DNA from: Streptomyces iranensis
Lineage (GTDB): Bacteria > Actinomycetota > Actinomycetes > Streptomycetales > Streptomycetaceae
NCBI RefSeq assembly: GCF_017874715.1
Contig: NZ_JAGGLR010000037.1
Coordinates: forward strand, 19,799-83,798
Length of the DNA: 64,000 nucleotides
Direction of reading: 5' to 3'
The notes under the pieces are model-generated. The model did no database searches. It was not told the DNA's origin and saw nothing but the letters and a program-made list of their open reading frames with translations. A program made the translations under genes and the position numbers. Shown in pieces: positions 57,977 through 64,000 of this stretch (positions are counted from its first letter, which is position 1; each line of letters begins with the position of its first letter).

Positions 57977-59299
57977 TTGGAAACCGAAGAGTTCCTCCTG
58001 CCCCGGTCGCGACTGGCGAACGAGCGGCTGCACGCCATGATCCCCGGGGGCGCGCACACCTACGCCAAGGGCGACGACCAGTACCCCGAGAACCTGGCCC
58101 CGGTCATCAGCCACGGCCGCGGTGCCCATGTGTGGGACATCGACGGCAACCGCTACGTCGAGTACGGCTCCGGCCTGCGGTCGGTCAGCCTCGGCCACGC
58201 CCACCCACGGGTGATCGAGGCGGTGCGGCGGGAACTCGACCGCGGCAGCAACTTCGCCCGGCCGTCCATCGTGGAGGTCGAAGCCGCGGAACGCTTCCTG
58301 GCCACGGTGCCGACCGCCGAGATGGTGAAGTTCGCGAAGAACGGCTCCGACGCCACCACCGCCGCGGTGCGCCTCGCCCGCGCCGCCACCGGGCGCCCGC
58401 GGGTGGCCATCTGCGCCGACCATCCGTTCTTCTCCGTCGACGACTGGTTCATCGGCACCACGCCGATGTCCGCCGGTGTTCCGGCGGCGACCAACGAGCT
58501 CACCGTGGCGTTCCCTTACGGGGACCTGGCCGCCACGGAGGAACTGCTCACCCGGTACCAGGACGAGGTCGCCTGCCTGATCCTCGAACCCGCCACCGTC
58601 GAGCCGCCGCCCGGCTATCTCGCCGGTCTGCGCGAGCTGGCCGACCGGCACGGCTGCGTACTGATCTTCGATGAGATGATCACCGGCTTCCGCTGGTCAG
58701 AGGCGGGCGCCCAGGGCCTGTACGGCGTCGTCCCCGACCTCTCCACGTTCGGCAAGGCCCTGGGCAACGGATTCGCCGTCTCCGCGCTGGCCGGGCGCCG
58801 CGATCTGATGGAGCGGGGCGGCTTGCGCCACTCCGGCGACCGGGTGTTCCTGCTGTCCACCACGCACGGTGCGGAAACGCACTCGCTGGCCGCCGCGATG
58901 GCCGTGCAAACCACCTACGCCGAAGAGGGCATCACCGCCCAACTGCACGTCCTCGGCGAGCGGTTGGCGGCGGGCGTCCGCGAGGTGGCGGCGGGTATGG
59001 GCGTCGGCGACCACATTGTCGTCCGGGGCCGGGCCAGCAACCTGGTCTTCGCCACCCTCGACGAGAACGGGCAGCCGTCGCAGCGGTACCGCACCCTGTT
59101 CCTGCGCCGGCTCCTCGCGGGCGGGGTGCTGGCCCCGTCGTTCGTGGTGAGCAGCGCGCTCAGCGACGCCGACATCGATCACACCGTCGATGTGGTGGCC
59201 CAGGCATGTGCGGTGTACCGGAAGGCACTGGACGCCGCCGACCCCACCCCCTGGCTGGCCGGACGACCGGTGAAGCCCGTATTCCGCCGCTTGGCGTGA
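57977..59299 (+). CDS. Class III PLP aminotransferase, glutamate-1-semialdehyde aminomutase-like
   Basis: 440 residues. MIPGGAHTYAKG, FAKNGSDATTAAVRLARA, the cofactor Asp in LIFDEMITGFR and Schiff-base Lys in STFGKALGNG. Probably not heme biosynthesis: it ends a sugar cassette and has substitutions relative to HemL. Likely transfers or moves an amino group on a sugar or small substituent. TTG start with AAGGTG upstream, 7 nt after the epimerase stop; last gene of the operon. Confidence 0.88.
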   Translation: METEEFLLPRSRLANERLHAMIPGGAHTYAKGDDQYPENLAPVISHGRGAHVWDIDGNRYVEYGSGLRSVSLGHAHPRVIEAVRRELDRGSNFARPSIVEVEAAERFLATVPTAEMVKFAKNGSDATTAAVRLARAATGRPRVAICADHPFFSVDDWFIGTTPMSAGVPAATNELTVAFPYGDLAATEELLTRYQDEVACLILEPATVEPPPGYLAGLRELADRHGCVLIFDEMITGFRWSEAGAQGLYGVVPDLSTFGKALGNGFAVSALAGRRDLMERGGLRHSGDRVFLLSTTHGAETHSLAAAMAVQTTYAEEGITAQLHVLGERLAAGVREVAAGMGVGDHIVVRGRASNLVFATLDENGQPSQRYRTLFLRRLLAGGVLAPSFVVSSALSDADIDHTVDVVAQACAVYRKALDAADPTPWLAGRPVKPVFRRLA

Positions 59300-59341
59300 C
59301 GTGATGTGACGTGACGTCGTGACATGACATGACATGACGTG
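59296..59341. repeat. TGAC(G/A) pentanucleotide repeat between convergent genes
   Basis: A run of GTGAC, ATGAC and close variants fills the 45 bp between the aminotransferase stop and the PAP2 stop, including ATGAC three times in a row. Simple sequence repeats of this kind are uncommon in this GC-rich setting. No stem-loop terminator is obvious there. Confidence 0.7.
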
Positions 59342-59344
59342 GCG

Positions 59345-60040
59345 TCAGCGGCGCTTCCACCGACGGGCGTCGGCCATGCGATCGACCAGCCACGCGGTCG
59401 CCGGAGTCACCGCCAGCGCGGTGCACCAGCCCCCGAGGACGTCGGTCGGATAGTGCGCGCCCAGGGCTACCTGCGCCCATCCCATCGCGGCGCCGGCCAC
59501 GAGCGCCGCGGCGAGCACGAGTGACGTGCCGACCGTCCCGCCGAGGCCGAACCGGCCGGTCGCGAGCAGCGCCACGATGAGGGCGAGTGCGGTGAAGAAG
59601 GCGGTGTGCCCGCTCGGATAGGACAGGTTGCCGTCGCCGTGGATGGTGCGTCCCACCAGATGCTTGAGCAGCGTCGCCGTCCCCACGGACACGGTGGCGC
59701 CGACAACGACGAGCACCGCCGCGCGAGTACGCCGAAGCAGCAGGCAGCCCGCCACAGCGGCCACGATCAGCGTGGCCGCTCCGGCGGGTTCCCCCAAGAA
59801 GTCCACGGCCAGAGCGACGCGCCTCCAGGGTGGCCGCACACTGTCCGCCGTCGGCTGGATGATCCACCTGTCCACCCCGCCGGGCTCGCCGTGGCCGGCG
59901 TACAGGACCCCGAGCACGCCGACCACCAGGGCGGCGAGGGCCGAGATCGGCCCGAGCCGCGCGCGCAGCGACCGGGGCAGCACTTCAAGCGCGAACCGGG
60001 TGGGGCCGACTTCCAGGTCCGCTCCGGTCAGGCGATCCAA
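59345..60040 (-). CDS. PAP2-family membrane phosphatase
   Basis: 231 residues with about six TM helices. Active-site motifs KHLVGRT, SYPSGHTAFF and GAHYPTDVLGG correspond to the three PAP2 phosphatase blocks. Dephosphorylates lipid phosphates such as undecaprenyl pyrophosphate or phosphatidate at the outer membrane face. TTG start at 60040 supported by GGGGGG 6 nt before it. Placed next to the polymer operon, it could recycle undecaprenyl pyrophosphate, but it is on the opposite strand and its linkage is unproven. Confidence 0.88.
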   Translation of the reverse strand: MDRLTGADLEVGPTRFALEVLPRSLRARLGPISALAALVVGVLGVLYAGHGEPGGVDRWIIQPTADSVRPPWRRVALAVDFLGEPAGAATLIVAAVAGCLLLRRTRAAVLVVVGATVSVGTATLLKHLVGRTIHGDGNLSYPSGHTAFFTALALIVALLATGRFGLGGTVGTSLVLAAALVAGAAMGWAQVALGAHYPTDVLGGWCTALAVTPATAWLVDRMADARRWKRR

Positions 60041-60168
60041 CGCGAGCCCCCCGTCGTGTCCGACGCACCCTCCAGCGACCTGACCGCCCTGCGGACACCC
60101 GCTCCTGGCCCGTACGACTCCGCGGGAGCCGTCAGCCGGTGTGACCCCGAACTCATCGGTTTGTCATC

Positions 60169-60178
60169 CTACCGGTAG
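60169..60178. promoter_or_regulatory. CTACCGGTAG palindrome
   Basis: A perfect 10-bp palindrome in the 229-bp space between the PAP2 gene and the TetR relic, with a degenerate half (CGGCGGTAG) about 20 bp on. Its size and context suggest a TetR-type operator, perhaps orphaned. Confidence 0.35.
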
Positions 60179-60269
60179 CTCGTCGATCCCGGCGGTAGAG
60201 ATCAACGCCGTGGCGGCCGACGTCGCGCCGCCTGAGCCGATCGCGCCGGTTCGGCGCGGTCATCGCCCA

Positions 60270-60692
60270 TCACAAGATCAGCCCGGCGCGCAGGTCGTCC
60301 GCGAAGCCGGTCGTGTCCGTGAGTCCGAAGGCCACGCGCTGGAGCAGGAATCCGTGCAGCAGCCCCATCACCACGCGGGCTCCGCGGTCCGGGTCCACGG
60401 CGGCGGGCACCGCGCCCGCGGCCCGGCCACGGCGCAGCGCGTCGGCGATACTGGCCCGGACCTTCTCGAAGCCCTCCGCGGCCGGGCCACGCACCTCGTC
60501 GTTGCGCAGCACCTCCGACCACGCCTGCACGACGCAGCGCAGCAGCTCGTCGACTGCGACCGTATGCCCCGCGGCGTCCCGCACTGTCTCGCCGCTGATC
60601 GTGTCGAGCGCGGCGGCCACCAGCCCCGCGACGGTCGGGGTGCGAGCGGAAGCAACATGATCAGAGCTCGCCTGGACATCCGCGTGATCCTC
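60270..60692 (-). pseudogene. 5'-truncated TetR-family regulator remnant
   Basis: Only the C-terminal ligand domain is encoded: the frame reads EDHADVQASSDHVASARTP..., then continues to the TGA at 60270-60272. An in-frame stop lies at 60693-60695 (complement) and nothing resembling the helix-turn-helix is found in the three minus frames upstream, where the lipoprotein gene begins at once. The largest ATG-started piece is 116 residues (from 60617), far short of the ~200 of the family. Interpreted as a decayed or rearranged gene. Confidence 0.7.
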
Positions 60693-60733
60693 TCAGCGCT
60701 TCGCCTGGCGGCGTCCCGAGGTCGAGCCGTACG

Positions 60734-61249
60734 TCATCCGGCGGGTTCGATACGGAGGACGGCGGCGGTGTTGTGGATCTCGACGACCTTCAGGCTCATG
60801 GCGTCGTTGATGGTCGCGGCGGGTCCCTTGCCGCAGTTCAGTCCGACGCCGCCTCCGCCCTCCGATGACACGCCGCCGCCACCGGAACAGCCCGAAACGC
60901 TGAAGCCCGAACCCGTCAGCTGCGCGGCCATCTTGACCTCGCTGCCAGTGATCGCCGTCACCTTGACCTGCCCGAGGCCGTACTTCGCCGGCACTGTCAG
61001 GACGTCCCCCTCGGCGACCTCGATCTCGCACGTCCCGTCAGCGCACGGCCCGGTCGGCGAGGGCGACGGCGTGGCCGTCTCCGTGGGAGTCGGCGCGGAG
61101 TCGGAGGCCGACGAGCCGGAGTTGGACCCGCTGGGCCGGCCCTTCGCGGGGGACCCGTCCGAAGAATCCGAGGAACACGACGTGAGAGCGGCGAACACGA
61201 CGGCGACAGCGACGGCGAGGACGGCGCTGGATGACGTTCTATGCATCAT
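60734..61249 (-). CDS. Small secreted lipoprotein of unknown function
   Basis: 171 residues. Signal peptide with lipobox LTSC (AVAVVFAALTSCSS), a Ser/Pro/Thr-rich linker (about 25-70), then a ~90-residue domain with four Cys, two in GPCADGTCEIEV and two in the Gly-rich second half. Conserved features suggest a beta-rich extracytoplasmic domain, but I do not recognise the family. Start at the first of two adjacent ATGs, with GGGG upstream. Divergent from the EndoH-like gene. Confidence 0.75.
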   Translation of the reverse strand: MMHRTSSSAVLAVAVAVVFAALTSCSSDSSDGSPAKGRPSGSNSGSSASDSAPTPTETATPSPSPTGPCADGTCEIEVAEGDVLTVPAKYGLGQVKVTAITGSEVKMAAQLTGSGFSVSGCSGGGGVSSEGGGGVGLNCGKGPAATINDAMSLKVVEIHNTAAVLRIEPAG

Positions 61250-61590
61250 GGCCCCATGAAACCCCGCCCCGACCGGGACCCCTCCCGCCGTGCGTCGCAG
61301 GGGTGATCGGGCGCCTACTGGCCCGGGAACGGTCCGGATCTCGGAGGGGTGCGCATGCGGAGCCGTGCTGCCGCCTCGGACACCGCCGCTCACGCGGAGT
61401 CGATGCCGACCACGCCCACCGCCGATACCGGGACACGTTCACCCGTGAGGAAGGCGTGACGTGCGTGGGAGTCGTGAAGAGTTCGCGCGCGAATCTCGGG
61501 ATTTGGTTACGGGAGCGGAAGACTTGGAGGGCTCACTCGGCGCTTCGAACAGGTCGGGCGCCGACCCATGCGAGGGGAGACCGGTCAACG
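61250..61590. promoter_or_regulatory. 341-bp divergent intergenic region
   Basis: Separates the lipoprotein and EndoH-like genes. A frame is open across part of it on the plus strand but has no family support. It holds a perfect 12-bp palindrome TTCGCGCGCGAA (61482-61493) about 100 bp before the EndoH start. The TGGTC...GACCA direct repeats known from Streptomyces chitinase promoters are not seen. Confidence 0.4.
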
Positions 61591-62517
61591 ATGTTCACTC
61601 TGGTACGGAGCAGAGTACGGACGGCCGCGTTAGCGCTCTCGGCGGTCGCGGCCCTCGCCTTCGGCGGGACCGCCGCGACCGCCGCAACCGGCGCGGCAGC
61701 GGCCCCCGCTCCCGCGAAACAGGGGCCGACCTCGGTGGCGTACGTCGAGGTGAACAACAACAGCATGCGCAACGTCGGCAAATACACCCTCGCCAACGGC
61801 GGCGGCAACGTCTTCGACGTCGCCGTGATCTTCGCGGCGAACATCAACTACGACACGGGTACGAAGGCGGCGTATCTGCACTTCAACGAGAACGTGCAGC
61901 GCGTCCTCGACAACGCCGCCACGGAGATACGGCCGTTGCAGCAGAAGGGCATCAAGGTCGTCCTCTCGGTGCTCGGCAACCACCAGGGCGCGGGCTTCGC
62001 CAACTTCCCTTCCCAGCAAGAGGCTTCGGCGTTCGCGAAGAAACTGTCGGACACCGTGGCCAAGTACGGCCTCGATGGCATCGACTTCGACGACGAGTAC
62101 GCGGATTACGGCAACAACGGCACAGGCCAGCCCAACGACAGCTCGTTCGTGCACCTGGTGACGGCGCTGCGCGCGAACATGCCGGACAAGATCATCAGCC
62201 TCTACAACATCGGCCCGGCCGCGTCGCGCCTCTCCTACGGCGGCGTCGACGTCTCGTCCAAGTTCGACTACGCCTGGAACCCGTACTACGGCACCTGGCA
62301 GGTTCCCCGCGTGGCACTGCCCAAGTCGAAGCTGTCGCCGGCGGCCGTCGAGATCGGCCGGACCTCGCAGAGCACGGCCGCCGACCTCGCCCGCCGCACC
62401 GTCAGCGAGGGGTACGGCGTCTATCTGACGTACAACCTCGACGGCGCCAATCGCAGCGCCGATGTCTCCGCGTTCACCAGGGAACTGTACGGCAGCGACG
62501 CCGTCTACACGCCGTAA
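61591..62517 (+). CDS. endoH: Secreted endo-beta-N-acetylglucosaminidase H-like (GH18) enzyme
   Basis: 308 residues. Cleaves the chitobiose core of high-mannose and hybrid N-glycans. A Sec signal of about 37 residues ends so that the mature start APAPAKQGPTSVAYVEV matches mature S. plicatus Endo H as remembered. The GH18 catalytic motif DGIDFDDE gives Glu169 and Asp167, equal to mature Glu132 and Asp130. Other strong matches are VLSVLGNHQGAGFANFPS and ISLYNIGPAASRLSYGG. ATG with GGGGAGA upstream. Orthology is judged from memory; no alignment was run. Confidence 0.93.
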   Translation: MFTLVRSRVRTAALALSAVAALAFGGTAATAATGAAAAPAPAKQGPTSVAYVEVNNNSMRNVGKYTLANGGGNVFDVAVIFAANINYDTGTKAAYLHFNENVQRVLDNAATEIRPLQQKGIKVVLSVLGNHQGAGFANFPSQQEASAFAKKLSDTVAKYGLDGIDFDDEYADYGNNGTGQPNDSSFVHLVTALRANMPDKIISLYNIGPAASRLSYGGVDVSSKFDYAWNPYYGTWQVPRVALPKSKLSPAAVEIGRTSQSTAADLARRTVSEGYGVYLTYNLDGANRSADVSAFTRELYGSDAVYTP

Positions 62518-62597
62518 GGCGACCGCACGCGGTGTTGTCTCACCTCACGGTGTGTACCCGATAGATGACGGTGCCTGACCGGGGCTGTTCCAGGTCA

Positions 62598-62650
62598 GGC
62601 ACTGCGGGTGCCGACACTGAGTACCCTCGGTCAGGGCTCTGAGTGCCATG
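62598..62650. promoter_or_regulatory. Operator-like element, copy A, 3' of the TetR gene
   Basis: A 38-bp element (62613-62650) beginning GACACTGAGTACC and ending CTGAGTGCCAT, preceded by the palindrome GGCACTGCGGGTGCC (62598-62612). It repeats almost exactly at 63441-63478. It lies 8 bp beyond the TetR stop and downstream of endoH, an odd place for a promoter operator. Confidence 0.6.
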
Positions 62651-62657
62651 CGGGGAG

Positions 62658-63407
62658 CTAGTCGCCGCCCAAAGTCTTCTCGATCTTCTGCACCACGCGC
62701 CACATGGGAACGCTCCGTGGCGCCACCATCACGATCACGTCGTCCTCCGGCGCGGGCGCGGTGCCGCTCTCCGCGGATTCGCCGAGGCTGCCCCATGTCT
62801 GCCGGACGAAGGTCAGCGACTGATCCACCGCCTTCGCGGCATCGCCCTGCCCCCCGCCTCGCAGCCAGGTCCGCAGTCCGTTGTTGTGCGCGGCGACGAC
62901 AGCCGCGGCCTGCACTTCGGCCCGAAGCGCTCCAACATGGTCCCCCGCGTACCGTTGCCGGAGGTAGTGGGCCAGGGTCCGTTCATAGCGGTGCACCACG
63001 GACAGTTCATAGCCGCGAAGGCTGGGCACTTCGCGCGTGAGCCGGTAGCGCTGCACGGAGAACTCGGGGTTCGCGGCATACATCCGCGTGACGAGGCGGG
63101 CCGCGTCACAGACCACGTCGAGCGGTTCGCCGGCGGTGCTCGTGGTGAGGAAAGCGCTCATTTCGGCCAGGCAGCGCTCATGCTCGGGGAAGACGACGTC
63201 TTCCTTGGACGGAAAGTAGCGGAAGAATGACCGGCGTCCCACTCCGGCCCGCGCCACGATGTCGTCCACTGTGGTCCGCTCGAAGCCGTGCACCAAGAAG
63301 AGCTGGAACGCCGCCTCGATGAGCGCCTCGCGCATGGGTGCCTTGTCGGACGGCTCGGGCCCGCTGACCGCCGCGGTTGCCTTGCCCTCGTCGCGTACGT
63401 CCGTCAT
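62658..63407 (-). CDS. TetR-family transcriptional regulator
   Basis: 249 residues. HTH region AAFQLFLVHGFERTTVDDI...VGRRSFFRYFPSKEDVVF, then a ligand-binding domain and a longer-than-usual C-terminal tail (EDDVIVMVAPRSVPMWRVVQKIEKTLGG). The first ~25 residues are low complexity; no Shine-Dalgarno precedes the ATG at 63407, so an internal start or leaderless message is possible. Divergent from etfB and flanked on both sides by the same 38-bp element, which is its likely operator. Confidence 0.9.
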   Translation of the reverse strand: MTDVRDEGKATAAVSGPEPSDKAPMREALIEAAFQLFLVHGFERTTVDDIVARAGVGRRSFFRYFPSKEDVVFPEHERCLAEMSAFLTTSTAGEPLDVVCDAARLVTRMYAANPEFSVQRYRLTREVPSLRGYELSVVHRYERTLAHYLRQRYAGDHVGALRAEVQAAAVVAAHNNGLRTWLRGGGQGDAAKAVDQSLTFVRQTWGSLGESAESGTAPAPEDDVIVMVAPRSVPMWRVVQKIEKTLGGD

Positions 63408-63440
63408 GGAGGGAACCTAGCATCAGCACCAGCAATAGCT

Positions 63441-63478
63441 GACACTGAGTACCTTTACGTAGGGCACTGAGTGCCATA
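63441..63478. promoter_or_regulatory. Operator-like element, copy B, between TetR and etfB
   Basis: Two related 13-bp near-palindromes, GACACTGAGTACC (63441-63453) and GGCACTGAGTGCC (63463-63475), start 22 bp apart, about two helical turns. They lie 34 bp upstream of the TetR start and 62 bp upstream of etfB, suited to controlling both. Confidence 0.65.
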
Positions 63479-63539
63479 CCCTCGTTCCGATGCTCCGCTG
63501 CGGCAGCGCAGGCATTCGGGGACCGTGAGGAGAGTGGGC

Positions 63540-64000
63540 GTGAGCTTGAGGATCGTTGTCTGTGTGAAGTACGTGCCCGACGCCACCGGCGACCGGCACT
63601 TCGCCGAGGACCTGACCGTTGATCGTGATGACGTGGACGGGCTGCTCTCGGAGCTGGATGAGTATGCGGTCGAGCAGGCCCTGCAGATCGCCGACGAGGC
63701 CGATGACGCCGAGATCACCGTGCTGACCGTGGGTCCGGAGGATGCCAAGGACGCGCTGCGCAAGGCGTTGTCGATGGGTGCGGACAAGGCTGTGCACGTC
63801 GAGGACGATGATCTGCACGGTACCGATGTGCTGGGGACCTCGCTGGTGCTGGCCAAGGCGGTCGAGAAGACCGGTTATGACCTGGTCGTGTGTGGTATGG
63901 CTTCCACGGACGGCACGATGGGTGTGCTGCCGGCGATGTTGGCGGAGCGTCTGGGTGTGCCGCAGGTGTCGCTGTTGTCGGAGGTGTCGGTCGAGGATGG
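63540..64000 (+). CDS. etfB: Electron transfer flavoprotein beta subunit, 3'-truncated by window end
   Basis: The first ~153 residues: GTG start with GAGGAGAGTGGGC upstream, then LRIVVCVKYVPDATGD, LDEYAVEQALQIADEAD, ITVLTVGPEDAKDALRKALSMGADKAVHV and the CGMASTDGTMGVLPAMLAERLGVPQ region that binds AMP/FAD in ETF-beta. With the alpha subunit, presumably just downstream, it shuttles electrons from acyl-CoA dehydrogenases. No stop is reached before 64000. Confidence 0.93.
   Translation, partial: MSLRIVVCVKYVPDATGDRHFAEDLTVDRDDVDGLLSELDEYAVEQALQIADEADDAEITVLTVGPEDAKDALRKALSMGADKAVHVEDDDLHGTDVLGTSLVLAKAVEKTGYDLVVCGMASTDGTMGVLPAMLAERLGVPQVSLLSEVSVED

Noticed and set aside
57977..59299. hemL (glutamate-1-semialdehyde aminomutase for heme)
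   Set aside because: Related fold but divergent motif context and placement at the end of a sugar operon make a heme role unlikely.
61231..61590. Upstream extension of the EndoH-like frame
   Set aside because: Extension lacks family similarity and would bury the signal peptide; the ATG at 61591 matches the known Endo H precursor start.

Overview
The window comes from a high-GC actinomycete, almost certainly a Streptomyces. Evidence: GTG/TTG starts, extreme third-position GC with long antisense shadow frames, a giant modular type I polyketide synthase (PKS), and a secreted protein that closely matches Streptomyces plicatus endo-beta-N-acetylglucosaminidase H as I recall it. Everything is read from sequence and family knowledge; no alignment or database search was run.

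Region 1 (2-19693, +) is the 3' part of a PKS gene entering from the left. It holds four modules: [KS]-AT(methylmalonyl)-DH-ER-KR-ACP, KS-AT(malonyl)-DH-KR-ACP twice, then KS-AT(methylmalonyl)-DH-KR-ACP, followed by a C-terminal docking domain and no thioesterase. All catalytic motifs look intact. The predicted intermediate is a 2-methyl-2,4,6-trienoyl thioester with a saturated methyl-branched unit behind it. The reductive pattern matches, from memory, the last four modules of RapB, but the flanking genes do not match the rapamycin locus.

Region 2 (19871-31259) is a mixed accessory block. A minus-strand set holds a TetR regulator, a class A FAD monooxygenase and an SGNH hydrolase. A minus-strand response regulator/sensor kinase pair diverges from a plus-strand ABC exporter (two FtsX/MacB-type permeases plus ATPase), followed by a small EF-hand protein. 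A convergent SDR gene and a divergent LysR gene complete the block.

Region 3 (31793-59299, +) is a 21-gene exopolysaccharide operon in which no gap exceeds 73 bp and most junctions overlap by 4 nt. It encodes a priming sugar transferase, a GDP-mannose 6-dehydrogenase-like enzyme, two chain-length proteins with degenerate C-terminal ATPase-like regions, an asparagine synthase-like amidotransferase, a bi-domain oxidoreductase, a heparinase II/III-type lyase, a beta-helix lipoprotein, a polymerase, a flippase, three glycosyltransferases and a pyruvyltransferase. It also carries a cassette for an unusual, probably C-branched CDP-sugar: cytidylyltransferase, C-methyltransferase, PIG-L deacetylase, SDR, DUF4910 aminopeptidase-like protein, RmlC-like epimerase and class III aminotransferase. 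A 533-bp GC-rich leader with tandem inverted motifs precedes it. The inferred product is a uronic-acid polymer, possibly amidated and pyruvylated, carrying a rare sugar.

Region 4 (59345-64000) holds a PAP2 phosphatase, a 5'-truncated TetR relic, a small lipoprotein, an EndoH-like secreted glycosidase, a TetR regulator bracketed by two copies of a 38-bp operator-like element, and the start of etfB running off the right edge. No tRNA, rRNA, CRISPR array or insertion sequence was seen.
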